In this document: positions 34,744 to 43,864 of the stretch, piece by piece
Numbering within the stretch: position 1 is the stretch's first letter
Layout of the letters: each line of letters opens with the position of its first letter
Origin: Fredinandcohnia onubensis
Lineage (GTDB): Bacteria > Bacillota > Bacilli > Bacillales > Bacillaceae_L
Assembly (NCBI RefSeq): GCF_002734215.1
Contig: NZ_NSEB01000007.1
Location: forward strand, 322,057 to 386,056
Length of the DNA stretch: 64,000 nt
Direction of reading: 5' to 3'
The notes under the pieces: generated by a model
Seen by the model: only the letters and a program-made list of their open reading frames with translations
What the model was told of the DNA's origin: nothing
Databases searched by the model: none
Translations under genes and position numbers: made by a program

Positions 34744-34773
34744 CAAAAAGCCAGCGTCTCAGCTGGCTTTTTT
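34744..34773. terminator. Bidirectional terminator
   Basis: AGCCAGC (34749-34755) pairs with GCTGGCT (34762-34768) between A- and T-runs. It ends both the sugar unit and yhbH. Confidence 0.85.
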
Positions 34774-35955
34774 CTATGCATACGCCTTATTTTCTTCTTC
34801 ATTCTTAAAAAAGCTCTTCATCGCATGAAATACGTCTGCTTTTTGTTTTAAAATATAGTACCTAAATCGTTCATCCTCAATGTTTTTATAGGCTGACATA
34901 AGGGTCGAATGACGGTTATACTGGTTTACCTCCCCATAGCCAAACATATTAGAAACCTTCATTAACTCGCTCACTAACTTCACACATCTTGCATTATCTG
35001 AGGTTAAATTATCTCCGTCTGAGAAATGAAATGGATAAATATTATAACGTGCCGCTGGATACTTATCATCAATTACTTCTAATGCTTTGCGGTACACTGA
35101 TGAACAAATTGTACCCCCACTTTCACCTTTTGAAAAAAAGTCCTCTTCAGACACAACTTTGGCTTCCGTATGGTGGGCAATAAATTCGATTTCCACCGTT
35201 TCATATTTTGTACGCAGGAATCGAGTCATCCAGAAGAAGAAGCTTCTTGCCATATACTTCTCCCAAATTCCCATTGAACCACTCGTATCCATCATCGCAA
35301 GCACTACTGCCTTTGAATCTGGTTTTACAATCTCATTCCATGTTTTAAACTTCAAATCCTCCCGATAAATCGGATGGAAGCTAGGCTTCCCTGCCATCGC
35401 ATTTCGTTTGTATGCCGACATCATTGTCCGTTTCTTATCAATATTGCCCATTAAACCGGTTCGACGAATATCATTAAATTCAATATTTTCTACAATGTTT
35501 TGATCCTGTTCTTTCCGCTTAAGATTTGGCAGCTCTAATTCCTTAAATAGGGCTTCCTCAAGCTCCATTAGAGAAACTTCCGCCTCATAATAATCTTCAC
35601 CGGCTTGATCACCTGCACCTTGCCCTTTTCCAGGGCCTGCTTTTCCTGCACTTTGTCCGGACCCATCTCTTGCAATAACGTCACCAACCTGGCTATCTCC
35701 ATTCCCTTGGCCAACATGTTTATTTTTATCATAGTTGTAACGGATTTTATATTCGTCTAAGGAACGAATAGGAATTTTAACAACATCTTTTCCGTTTGAC
35801 ATAATTATACTTTCTTCCGTTATCAAATCAGGTAAATTATTCTTAATAGCATCCTGTACCTTATCTTGGTGTCTTGTTTGATCATCATGGCCTTTGCGAT
35901 GGAGGGACCAATCTTCTTGGGAAATGACAAAGTTCTTTGAATTACTTTTCGACAT
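34774..35955 (-). CDS. yhbH: YhbH sporulation protein (DUF444 family)
   Basis: A 393-residue protein of the DUF444 family. A Gly/Lys-rich disordered stretch ([11 protein letters not shown]...[13 protein letters not shown], about residues 85-120) precedes a von Willebrand A-like domain with the metal site [12 protein letters not shown] near residue 220. In Bacillus it is made in the mother cell during sporulation and is usually neighbour to prkA, as here. GGAGGGG precedes the ATG. It is separated from prkA by a 670-bp gap holding a repeat array, unlike the tighter arrangement I would expect. Confidence 0.92.
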   Translation of the reverse strand: MSKSNSKNFVISQEDWSLHRKGHDDQTRHQDKVQDAIKNNLPDLITEESIIMSNGKDVVKIPIRSLDEYKIRYNYDKNKHVGQGNGDSQVGDVIARDGSGQSAGKAGPGKGQGAGDQAGEDYYEAEVSLMELEEALFKELELPNLKRKEQDQNIVENIEFNDIRRTGLMGNIDKKRTMMSAYKRNAMAGKPSFHPIYREDLKFKTWNEIVKPDSKAVVLAMMDTSGSMGIWEKYMARSFFFWMTRFLRTKYETVEIEFIAHHTEAKVVSEEDFFSKGESGGTICSSVYRKALEVIDDKYPAARYNIYPFHFSDGDNLTSDNARCVKLVSELMKVSNMFGYGEVNQYNRHSTLMSAYKNIEDERFRYYILKQKADVFHAMKSFFKNEEENKAYA

Positions 35956-36289
35956 AATCTTTCCCCTCCTAAAATTTTTTTATTAAACCATTCACATTTT
36001 TACCTTGACCTTCATACATTATCTTGACGGTTTGTGAAAGAACTTCGTTAAACGAAAAACTGTATTAAACAAAAGCTGTTTGAAATAAAAAAGAGACCAG
36101 CTTCTACCTACTCTTTAGCAAAAATTAACCAATAGTAGATTACTCTATACTATGCAAGAACATTGATTTATTGACAAAAATTTTCGTGAATTAGGCGATT
36201 AGTCTTAAAAATAGACAAGTTCCTGCTGTTTATTACAAACAGACTCCATCACTATTATTCATAAATGGACAAGTTTCATCTTTCTAAGT
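35956..36289. other. Intergenic DNA upstream of yhbH
   Basis: AT-rich sequence that should carry the yhbH promoter. I could not find a convincing sigma-E -10/-35 pair. No RNA gene or ORF with a ribosome site is visible. Confidence 0.4.
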
Positions 36290-36548
36290 GCGATGAAGGA
36301 GATTACAAGTGGATTCCTTACTTGAATTGCTCTTCAAAAGCGCAATGAAGGGGATTAACGGTCGATTTCAGCTCGGATTCCTCTTCATGAGCGCGATGAA
36401 GGGGATTACAAGTGAATTCCTTGCTCGGGTTCCTCTTCACAAGCAGGATGAACGGGATTAACGATCGGTTTTCTCGCTCGAATTCCTCTTCATAAGCCCG
36501 ATGAAGGGGATTACACGTGGATTCCTTACTCTGGTTCCTTTTCATAAG
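36290..36548. repeat. Tandem array, about 52-bp period, hairpin-forming units
   Basis: Five units start near 36290, 36342, 36393, 36445 and 36498. Each begins with GATGAAGGGGATTA and ends with TTCCTCTTCATAA, so the ends are inverted repeats (ATGAAGGGGATT / AATTCCTCTTCAT). Two versions alternate (ACAAGTGGATTCCTTAC versus ACGGTCGATTTCAGCTC) in the order A-B-A-B-A. Confidence 0.85.
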
Positions 36549-36574
36549 TACAACCGAATAGATCCGTCCGATTT

Positions 36575-36615
36575 GAAAAACAAGGGATTAGACCATCAAG
36601 CTGGCCTAACCCCTA
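36575..36615 (-). terminator. Terminator of prkA
   Basis: AGGGATTAGACC (36583-36594) pairs with GGCCTAACCCCT (36603-36614), with one G-U/bulge tolerance, and the transcript ends TTGTTTTTC. Confidence 0.75.
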
Positions 36616-36628
36616 TTTTCTTTCTAGA

Positions 36629-38524
36629 TTATCGGTTCAATAAGCTTCCTACGTAACGTAGCAGTTCATTCGCGGATGTTGAATTATAACCGTGCTCATC
36701 AATTAATCTTGCCACAACCTCATTGACCTTCTTCAGCTGTTGCTCATCTGGTGTTTTTGTAGAAGTAGTGATTTTCACGACGTCTTTCAGGTCCGCAAAT
36801 AATTTCTTTTGAATTGCCTCACGAAGACGTTCATGTGACTTGTAATCAAATCTTCTTCCTTTACGGGCATATGCTGAGATACGAATAAGGATTTCCTCTC
36901 TGAATGCCTTCTTTGCATTTTCAGAGATTCCAATTTGCTCCTCAATCGAACGCATAAGCTTCTCATCTGGATTCATTTCTTCCCCTGTTAAAGGATCGCG
37001 AAGTTTGTTTTTATTACAGTATGCTTCAACATTATCTAGATAGTTATCCATTAATGTCTTCGCAGACTCTTCATATGAATAAACAAACGCCTTTTGAACC
37101 TCTTTCTTCGCAATATCGTCATACTCACGTCTCGCAATTGAGATGAAATTCAAATAGCGCTCACGGTCTTCATTCGAAATGGATGGATGGTGTTCAAGGC
37201 CATCCTTTAAGGAACGCAATACATCCAATGCATTAATGGATGGGTTTTCTTTTCGAATAATCGTGGATGATATCCGGTTAATTACATAACGCGGGTCAAT
37301 ACCACTCATTCCCTCATCCTGATATTCCTTTTTGAGCTCCTCCACATCAATTGCATTGAAGCCTTCCACACTTTCCCCATCATACAATCTCATCTTTTTA
37401 ATAATATCGATATCGCCTTTTTTAGGGGCCTTTAATCTAGTTAAAATCGTAAACATTGCTGCCACTCTAAAGGTATGTGGAGCAATATGAACATCGCGCA
37501 CATCGCTTTCCTTAATCATCTTTGCATATATACGCTCTTCCTCAGAAACACGTAAATTATATGGAACCGGCATAACAATGATACGTGAATGTAGCGCTTC
37601 ATTTTTCTTATTCGCAATAAAGGAACGATATTCTGTTTCGTTCGTGTGTGCGACGATCAGCTCATCCGCTGAAATTAAAGCAAATCTTCCTGCTTTAAAA
37701 TTACCTTCTTGCGTTAAGGAGAGTAAGTGCCAGAGGAATTTTTCATCACACTTTAGCATTTCTTGGAATTCCATCATTCCACGGTTCGCTTTGTTTAATT
37801 CTCCATCGAAGCGATAGGCACGTGGGTCTGATTCTGAACCAAACTCAGCAATTGTTGAAAAATCAATACTTCCAGTTAAATCAGCAATATCCTGAGATTT
37901 TGGATCTGAAGGACTAAAGGTTCCAATTCCTACACGCTTATCCTCGGACAAGAATATTCGCTCAACTCTAACATCCTCAATTCTGCCTCCGTACTCTTCC
38001 TGCAATCTCATCATATTTAGTGGCGATAAATTACCTTCAATCCGAACCCCGTACTCATCGAAGAAGTCCTCTCTTAAATGATGGGGAATAAGGTGCAGTG
38101 GGTCTTCATGCATCGGGCAGCCTTTGATTGCATAAACCGCGCCTCTTTCAGTATGTGAGTATGTTTCTAATCCTCTTTTTAACATGGAAACCAATGTTGA
38201 TTTACCACCGCTAACAGGACCCATCAATAATAAAATTCGCTTACGAACATCAAGTCGTTTTGCTGCTGGATGAAAATATTCTTCGACTAGTCGCTCAAGT
38301 GCTTCCTCTAAACCAAATAGTTGGTGGTCGAAGAACTTATATTTACGTTTTCCATTTTCCTCTTCAATCCCGGCGTCTTTAATCATATTATAAACTCTGG
38401 AATGAGCAGACTGAGCAACCCATGGCTTTTCCTTTAGTAGTTCTAAATAATCAGCGAAGGTTCCTTCCCACTTCAAACGTTGTTCCTCTTCACGAAATTG
38501 TTCTATCTTTTTTAAGATATCCAT
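36629..38524 (-). CDS. prkA: PrkA, AAA+ sporulation-associated kinase/protease
   Basis: A 631-residue protein. An N-terminal AAA domain carries Walker A GPVSGGKS (102-109) within a PrkA AAA domain, and the C-terminal half is the PrkA domain long annotated as a serine protein kinase; work on the family also reports Lon-like proteolysis. Length equals what I recall for Bacillus PrkA. AGGAGG precedes the ATG, and a good sigma-E-type promoter lies about 50 bp upstream (38573-38601), consistent with mother-cell expression. It forms a functional neighbourhood with yhbH. Confidence 0.95.
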   Translation of the reverse strand: MDILKKIEQFREEEQRLKWEGTFADYLELLKEKPWVAQSAHSRVYNMIKDAGIEEENGKRKYKFFDHQLFGLEEALERLVEEYFHPAAKRLDVRKRILLLMGPVSGGKSTLVSMLKRGLETYSHTERGAVYAIKGCPMHEDPLHLIPHHLREDFFDEYGVRIEGNLSPLNMMRLQEEYGGRIEDVRVERIFLSEDKRVGIGTFSPSDPKSQDIADLTGSIDFSTIAEFGSESDPRAYRFDGELNKANRGMMEFQEMLKCDEKFLWHLLSLTQEGNFKAGRFALISADELIVAHTNETEYRSFIANKKNEALHSRIIVMPVPYNLRVSEEERIYAKMIKESDVRDVHIAPHTFRVAAMFTILTRLKAPKKGDIDIIKKMRLYDGESVEGFNAIDVEELKKEYQDEGMSGIDPRYVINRISSTIIRKENPSINALDVLRSLKDGLEHHPSISNEDRERYLNFISIARREYDDIAKKEVQKAFVYSYEESAKTLMDNYLDNVEAYCNKNKLRDPLTGEEMNPDEKLMRSIEEQIGISENAKKAFREEILIRISAYARKGRRFDYKSHERLREAIQKKLFADLKDVVKITTSTKTPDEQQLKKVNEVVARLIDEHGYNSTSANELLRYVGSLLNR

Positions 38525-38572
38525 TAATTAGGGGCCTCCTCCATCTTTGTTGTCTCTTGCACGGTTTAATAA

Positions 38573-38601
38573 AATGTATGCGAGGATGTCCTTTAACATG
38601 C
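38573..38601 (-). promoter_or_regulatory. Candidate sigma-E promoter of prkA
   Basis: On the minus strand GCATGTT, a 14-bp spacer, then CATACATT. This fits the sigma-E pattern (about 14-bp spacing, CATA-type -10). Confidence 0.6.
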
Positions 38602-38787
38602 TTTAATCTTACAAAATTCAACATGTCCTATTCTGAATTATAAGAAAAATTCCCCTAGTATTCTTGATTGGACAAAATGAAAATAATTTAGAAAAAATAA
38701 GGGGATACAATGTAAAAGGAGTTTATAAAGTTTATGTGCCTGTTTTTAAAAGGTTCGAAAATGTTTACAATTTGTCCATAGATAACA

Positions 38788-38816
38788 TTCACACAAAATT
38801 GAATTTAGGTTATAAT
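38788..38816 (+). promoter_or_regulatory. Sigma-A promoter of the 31-aa ORF
   Basis: TTCACA (38788-38793), 17 bp, TATAAT (38811-38816). Confidence 0.6.
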
Positions 38817-38877
38817 ACACCTAGGAATCTTTTTTGAAGGTTATTTTTGAGCTTCATACATAAAGGAGGAAAAACAC

Positions 38878-38973
38878 ATGAAATTATTGTTAATTTTAGG
38901 TGTTATTGTTACATTTTTAGCAGCTATCTTTACGGGTGGGTATGAAGATAAGCCAAGCGTAAACAAAAAATAA
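38878..38973 (+). CDS. Small membrane peptide, 31 aa
   Basis: ATG is preceded by AAAGGAGG and a consensus -10 promoter, and followed by a terminator, so this is a complete small transcription unit. The product is one hydrophobic helix (LLLILGVIVTFLAAIFTGG) with a charged tail (YEDKPSVNKK), and is predicted to insert in the membrane. I do not recognise the family. It is divergent from prkA and convergent with trmL. Confidence 0.75.
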   Translation: MKLLLILGVIVTFLAAIFTGGYEDKPSVNKK

Positions 38974-38974
38974 T

Positions 38975-39015
38975 AAAAAAATGACCTCTGCCAATGGGTA
39001 GAGGTCGTTTTTGTT
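38975..39015. terminator. Bidirectional terminator
   Basis: GACCTCTGCC (38983-38992) pairs with GGTAGAGGTC (38997-39006) with one mismatch; an A-run lies left and a T-run right. Confidence 0.8.
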
Positions 39016-39495
39016 TTACGTTAGTCCAGGATAATTTTGTTGTCTTAAAGCTTCGTATACTAAAATAGCTGCGGTATTAGATAAATTTAAAGAGCGGACA
39101 TTTTCTGTCATTGGTAGTCGGAGAGCCCGTTCTTTATTTTTTTCGATGAGTTCCTTAGGTAGCCCAGTAGTTTCTTTTCCAAATAAAAAGAAATGATCCT
39201 TTTGTAAATCACTATAATCAAAGGATGAATATGCTTTCTGTCCAAACTTTGTAATAAAATAAAATTTTCCATCCTGGTATTTTTCAAAAAGCTCCTCTAA
39301 AGAATCGTAATAAAGAATCTTTACAAACTCCCAATAATCTAAACCAGCACGCTTAAGCATTTTGTCCTCGGTTGAAAATCCCATGGGCCGAATTAAATGC
39401 AAAGTTGTCCCTGTTGCTGCACATGTACGCGCGATATTCCCTGTATTTGCAGGAATCTCTGGTTGGTATAATACGACGTGTAGTCCCACTTTCAT
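39016..39495 (-). CDS. trmL: tRNA (cytidine/uridine-34 2'-O)-methyltransferase
   Basis: A 159-residue minimal SPOUT methyltransferase (also called CspR in Bacillus). It modifies the wobble base of tRNA-Leu isoacceptors using SAM. The N-terminal PEIPANTGNIARTC motif (residues 12-25), the central LDYWEFV and the C-terminal knot (FLFGKETTGLPKE, then LPMTENVRSLNLSNTAAI) are diagnostic. It overlaps no neighbours and lies beside yhbB, as in Bacillus. A repeat element sits between them. Confidence 0.93.
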   Translation of the reverse strand: MKVGLHVVLYQPEIPANTGNIARTCAATGTTLHLIRPMGFSTEDKMLKRAGLDYWEFVKILYYDSLEELFEKYQDGKFYFITKFGQKAYSSFDYSDLQKDHFFLFGKETTGLPKELIEKNKERALRLPMTENVRSLNLSNTAAILVYEALRQQNYPGLT

Positions 39496-39526
39496 TCACC
39501 TCAATCGTTATTATACCAAAAAGAAA

Positions 39527-39773
39527 TCAAATACGCCTTGGCGTATTTGCGCCCGATTTTTAGGCCCACACGATGTGGGTCATAAAGACGTTGCCACAGG
39601 AAGTGGCGTTCTTAGTCTTTGAACTTACTGCTCGAAAAATTTCCTTTGAAAAATCGTGGCATCCGCCGGAGGCTGTAACTTTATTCAGCCACGATTTGAA
39701 CCCCACATAAATAGTATATCTTATTTTCTTGATTCCACACGGACAGTTAAGGGGCTTCTACTGAATAAAGTTA
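39527..39773. repeat. Interspersed palindromic element, copy 2
   Basis: Shares with 11462-11633 the AAATACGCC/GGCGTATTT palindrome, the CGCCCGATTTTT block, CCTTTGAAAAATCGTGGC with ATCCGCCGGAGGC, and the terminal TAACTTTATTC / GAATAAAGTTA pair. It carries about 70 extra bases with two small hairpins (CCCACACGATGTGGG; GCCACAGGAAGTGGC). It ends at the yhbB stop codon. Confidence 0.8.
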
Positions 39774-40658
39774 TTAGTTATTTATGATATGAAAAAACTT
39801 ATATTTAATATTCGGTGTATAGGCTGTTGAATCATAATAGGACCAATACCTCATCCGACTGTTTTGCGACTGGGCATTAACAAGTGGATAACCTTCAATA
39901 TCCTTCGCCACGACAATCGTATTATGATTAAAACGCCCATCTCCTTCAAAGTCATAGCAAATGATATCACCCAATAAAAGCTGCTTTGGCGAGGATACTT
40001 CTTTTGCTTGAAGACCTTTTTGTGATCCACTTAAATACCATCTCAAGGCATTCGCAACAGTCCAACTATAACTCCAATTATTATTTTGCATCCACCAACC
40101 TTTACTGCGATTTGGATATCCATACATCGGTGAGCCCCCAGCACGGAGACATTGCGAAATAAAATTCGTACAATTATCTTCAAACTTTTTGTATTTTGGG
40201 TTGTAATCATTCCACCAACGCTCCGCGTATTGAACCGCTGCAAGACGGTTATATTTAAAATCCCGATCGTCTTCTTCTTGGTTTTCACGATCCATCGCTT
40301 CATGATGGGTGTCTTTTTCTTTTGGAACCTCTTCATCACTGATTAATTTATTTAATGTAAATACAGCCCTTCTTTCTTCACATTGCTCCTCGACGTACAG
40401 ATTTTTATTCTGACGAATTAAATATTGGTAATGAACAAGATAATTAAGATGGACCTTTCCATCCACCTCATTTTTACTAATGATCTGGCCGTTTGAATTG
40501 CATTTAACGATTTCAGCTGAACGTTTATCAAGAAGCTCTTTTTTCCTCTGAATAAACTCAAGGTCCTTTACTGGCAAACTTATAGAAGGAACACTTCGTT
40601 GATTTCCAACTAGTAATTGAGCTTTAGCCTCAATTACTTTTGCTAAGGTCGATTTCAA
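39774..40658 (-). CDS. yhbB: Amidase_6-domain protein (YhbB-like)
   Basis: A 294-residue protein. The C-terminal half is a cysteine-type amidase domain (Amidase_6): YNRLAAVQYAERWW, then DNCTNFISQCLRAGG with the candidate nucleophile Cys near 164, and a later His-containing FNHNTIVV segment. Such proteins are thought to act on cell-wall peptides. There is no obvious signal peptide, so it may act at or inside the envelope after another export route, or in the forespore. The start is a TTG with AAGGTGG upstream. Name follows the queG-yhbB-trmL order of Bacillus. Confidence 0.78.
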   Translation of the reverse strand: MKSTLAKVIEAKAQLLVGNQRSVPSISLPVKDLEFIQRKKELLDKRSAEIVKCNSNGQIISKNEVDGKVHLNYLVHYQYLIRQNKNLYVEEQCEERRAVFTLNKLISDEEVPKEKDTHHEAMDRENQEEDDRDFKYNRLAAVQYAERWWNDYNPKYKKFEDNCTNFISQCLRAGGSPMYGYPNRSKGWWMQNNNWSYSWTVANALRWYLSGSQKGLQAKEVSSPKQLLLGDIICYDFEGDGRFNHNTIVVAKDIEGYPLVNAQSQNSRMRYWSYYDSTAYTPNIKYKFFHIINN

Positions 40659-40890
40659 CTACCAACACCACCTTCAGGTTGTGATATTACACAATATGAA
40701 AGAATTCGTGAAAATATTTTATTGTTTGTGATCTGGACTTGCGTTTAAGAATGGTATTTCTGATATTCGCGTTACTTCGGATCGGGGCTGTTTGCCGATT
40801 TAGTAATCAATGGTCTCAACCTATTTATTTTGTGGTTCTAATCTGAACTCACCACGATTATTGGGACGTTCCTATTGGTTCACATGCTTC

Positions 40891-41352
40891 TCCTGTCGGA
40901 ATCAACCTTCTTTTTGGACTCTGCCTTGGTTTTTCACATGCCTTCTGTCAAAATCAACCCTTCATTAGGACTCTACCTTAGTTTTTTCTCATGACTTCTG
41001 TCGGAATCAACCATCTATTTTGACTCTGACTTAGCTTTTCTGGTGACTGCTGTCAAAATCAACCCTTCATTCGGACTAAGCCTTTGGTTTTTCTCAGGCT
41101 TCGGTCAGAATTAACCTTCTATTTTGACTCTGACTTGGTTTTTTTCATGCATTCTGTCAAAATCACCCCTTCATTTTGACTATGCCTTTGGTTTTTCTCA
41201 GGCATCCTGTCAGAATCTCCCCTTCATTCGGACTAAGCTTTTGTTTTTTTCAGGCCATCTGTCGGAATCAACCTTCTTTTTGGACTCTACCTTTGGTTTT
41301 TTCTGGTGACTCCTGTCAGAATCGCCTCTTCATTCGGACAACTATCTGTTCC
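40891..41352. repeat. Tandem array, about 52-bp period, nine units
   Basis: Nine degenerate units starting with (T/C)CTGTC(G/A)(G/A)AATCAACC and containing (TT)TTGACTCTG and a T-rich CTTTGGTTTTTCTCA segment. Several units have facing GTCAAAAT and ATTTTGAC arms (for example at 41156 and 41176 regions), so each can form a hairpin. Two versions partly alternate. It fills the space between yhbB and the island boundary. Confidence 0.85.
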
Positions 41353-41407
41353 TTTTAATTCTTTTTGTCCAAATCATGCATAATACTAAAAATCACTTCA
41401 CTCGTAC

Positions 41408-41493
41408 AAAAAAGGATGCGTCATCGCATCCTTTTTTGTTGATTAACATATTCAAACCTTTTTCAATTTCTTGTAGAACTTGCTCGTCCTTCT
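41408..41493. repeat. Detached duplicate of the queG 3' end (island boundary, left)
   Basis: 86 bp matching 55283-55367 with one substitution and one length change in the T-run: the queG terminator hairpin plus the last 60 bp of the coding sequence. The TAA stop is destroyed here, so this is a non-functional copy. Confidence 0.95.
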
Positions 41494-41564
41494 TTTATAG
41501 ACAGACAGTTATTAAGCTACCTCTAGTAAATTTAATCTAATCTCCATTTCAAGAAAATAATCTT

Positions 41565-41605
41565 AAAGAAAAAGGAAACAAGATGATGCACTTGTTTCCT
41601 TTTCA
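41565..41605 (-). terminator. Terminator of the island dehydrogenase operon
   Basis: AAAGGAAACAAG (41571-41582) pairs with CTTGTTTCCTTT (41591-41602), with an A-run left. Confidence 0.85.
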
Positions 41606-41611
41606 TTATGT

Positions 41612-43033
41612 TTACATTTGGTTCCACACAACTAGTTTCATTTCAGTCATTTCTTCAATCGTATATTTCAACCCTTCGCGGGCGTTTCCACTTTCTTTTA
41701 CACCGCCATACGGCATTTGATCTACTCTATAAGTTGGAACATCATTAATCATAACTCCTCCAACCTGAAGTTTCTTAGAAGCTTCCATCGCAGTTTGAAT
41801 GTCGTTTGTAAAAATTCCAGCCTGTAATCCAAACCTAGAATCATTTATTAAATTAATTCCTTCGTCTATACTTTTAATACAATTAATTGTAACAATAGGT
41901 GCAAATACTTCTTGGCAGGATACCTTGGAGTGAGCTTGGGCATTCGCGATAGCCGTCGGCAGTAGGATATTTTCGTTTATTTGGCCACCTGTGATTATCT
42001 TACCGCCCTCTTCTACTGCTTCGTCAATCCAGACTTTTGCTCTTTCTAAATCTTTTCCAGAAATAAGTGCTGAAATATCGGTACTTTCCTCTATTGGATT
42101 TCCTAAAATAAGCTTTTCAGTTTCCTCTTTAAATTTATTTATAAATGCATTAAAAATATTTTCATGAACGTATATTCTTTGAAGTGATATACAAACTTGC
42201 CCTTGGTTAGAGAAAGCACCAACTACACATTTTGGAATAATCTTATCTAAATCTACACCATCATCTATGACCAGTCCTGAATTTGAACCTAGCTCCAATG
42301 CGACTCTCTTTAGCCCAGCCTTATTTTTAATACCGATGCCTACTTCAGGGCTTCCAGTAAAAGTTACCATACTGACTTTTTCACTAGTTACTAACCGATC
42401 ACCTACTATACGCCCACTTCCAGACACTACATTTACAGTACCTTTTGGAAGTCCAGCCTCTTCTAATAATTCGGCAAGAAAAAATGCAGACAACGGCGTT
42501 TGTGAAGCAGGCTTTAAAACCACTGTATTTCCTGCTGCAATCGCAGGCCCTACTTTGTGAGCAACCAAATTCATTGGAAAATTAAATGGAGTAATTGCAG
42601 CCACAACGCCAATTGGCTCTCTGAGAGTATAACCTAACTTATTTGCACCATTTTTTGCTGCATCTAAAGGAATCATTTCTCCATGGATCCGTTTAGCTTC
42701 TTCAGCTGCAAACTTATATGTTTCAATTGTTCTATCCACTTCGCTCAGTGAAAACTTTATTGGCTTGGCAGACTCTATAGAAATGATTTTAGCTGCTTTT
42801 AATCTGTTTTTTCTTAATAAAATAACTAAGTTCTCTAATATCTCGGCCTTTTCAAACGCTGTTAAACTTGCCATTATTCCTCTATTGTTATAGGCAGAGT
42901 CAATAGCTGCATCCACTTGTTCATTGGATGCTTGTGGTATCTCTGCAATTTTCTCACCTGAGAAAGGTGAATATAAATCTGCATATTCATTTGATTCAAT
43001 CCACTCGCCATTTATATATAATTTTTCTTTCAT
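41612..43033 (-). CDS. Aldehyde dehydrogenase (NAD(P)+), lactaldehyde/succinate-semialdehyde-like
   Basis: A 473-residue ALDH-fold enzyme. The catalytic Cys is in NQGQVCISLQ near residue 277 and the general-base Glu in LELGSNSG near 245; the cofactor motif is FTGSPEVG. The ATG at 43033 has AAAAGAGGTG upstream, while the longer frame to 43057 does not. It is last of seven minus-strand genes, downstream of the TSUP gene. It probably oxidises a short aldehyde made by the ThDP or dehydrogenase enzymes of the operon; the substrate is unknown. Confidence 0.85.
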   Translation of the reverse strand: MKEKLYINGEWIESNEYADLYSPFSGEKIAEIPQASNEQVDAAIDSAYNNRGIMASLTAFEKAEILENLVILLRKNRLKAAKIISIESAKPIKFSLSEVDRTIETYKFAAEEAKRIHGEMIPLDAAKNGANKLGYTLREPIGVVAAITPFNFPMNLVAHKVGPAIAAGNTVVLKPASQTPLSAFFLAELLEEAGLPKGTVNVVSGSGRIVGDRLVTSEKVSMVTFTGSPEVGIGIKNKAGLKRVALELGSNSGLVIDDGVDLDKIIPKCVVGAFSNQGQVCISLQRIYVHENIFNAFINKFKEETEKLILGNPIEESTDISALISGKDLERAKVWIDEAVEEGGKIITGGQINENILLPTAIANAQAHSKVSCQEVFAPIVTINCIKSIDEGINLINDSRFGLQAGIFTNDIQTAMEASKKLQVGGVMINDVPTYRVDQMPYGGVKESGNAREGLKYTIEEMTEMKLVVWNQM

Positions 43034-43068
43034 TAAATACACCTCTTTTATCTTCACGTTCTTAATTT

Positions 43069-43836
43069 CTAGAACAATAGCATTATTCCAATAATAAAAA
43101 TCATCGAATGAACAACTGTAAAAAATGACTTTTCTGATATTTTAGAATGAACCCATTTTCCAACTAAAGCACCAACATAAATAAAAGGAATATATAATGC
43201 TACTAATAAAAAGTTTTGTATGTTCAGGATACCTAAGATTAAATAAAGAATAATTTTGATCGAATCCATTATCGCTAACATGATAACAATATTAGCAGCA
43301 AATGCATTTTTATTTATTGATCGATCATTCAAAAAGAGGACAATTAGTGGAAGGCCTCCGGAATTAGCAGTTGATCCTACTAACCCTGATAATAATGCCC
43401 CTAAATGATATTTAAATCCTATTTTCTTAGTTATAACAGATGTACTATCTTGTTTTTCTTCAACTTCCTTTTCACTCATTATTTTTTTACGAGATATCAA
43501 GAGGAAGAATCCCATTATTATTGCAATAATTCCTATAGTTGGTTTCAATATTTGATCATTTACATAAGCGAGTACCAAACTACCTAATAATGTACCAATT
43601 ATGGCCATTGGTAACATTTTTTTTATGAGATTCCACTCTATCGATTTCCTATGTGTTCTTGCCCCAGTAAAATTACTAAACCAGAGAATTGGTGCCAGCA
43701 GGGTAACAGCTGTTGCTGATGGTACAAATAATGTTAAGATTGGGTTTAATACAATACCGGCTCCAAACCCAAAGCCTACTTTTGCAAGTCCACTTATCAT
43801 TGCAAATAGTATTAAAACCCCTATTAATATGTCCAT
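43069..43836 (-). CDS. TSUP-family (TauE/SafE) permease in the island
   Basis: A 255-residue membrane protein with several hydrophobic helices. The first TSUP motif is GFGFGAGIVLNPILTLFVPS, and the second repeat keeps GSTANSGGLPLIVLFL. It begins MDILIGVLILFAMISGL behind AAGGAG. Members export sulfite, or transport organic sulfonates and similar acids. Placed between two aldehyde dehydrogenase genes, it may export an anionic end product or import a related acid. It differs clearly from the TSUP protein at 237-1109. Confidence 0.8.
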   Translation of the reverse strand: MDILIGVLILFAMISGLAKVGFGFGAGIVLNPILTLFVPSATAVTLLAPILWFSNFTGARTHRKSIEWNLIKKMLPMAIIGTLLGSLVLAYVNDQILKPTIGIIAIIMGFFLLISRKKIMSEKEVEEKQDSTSVITKKIGFKYHLGALLSGLVGSTANSGGLPLIVLFLNDRSINKNAFAANIVIMLAIMDSIKIILYLILGILNIQNFLLVALYIPFIYVGALVGKWVHSKISEKSFFTVVHSMIFIIGIMLLF

Positions 43837-43864
43837 CTATTTTTTCTCCTTCTGCATGATGAAT

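Noticed and set aside
36318-36545. 75-codon ORF over the 52-bp array
   Set aside because: It is a by-product of 52-bp repeats staying open in one frame; no ribosome site and no promoter.
40891-41352. CRISPR array
   Set aside because: Whole 52-bp unit is repeated with no variable spacers.
41124-41358. Overlapping plus-strand ORFs of about 60 codons
   Set aside because: They are open frames produced by the 52-bp repeats (T-rich, no start signals).
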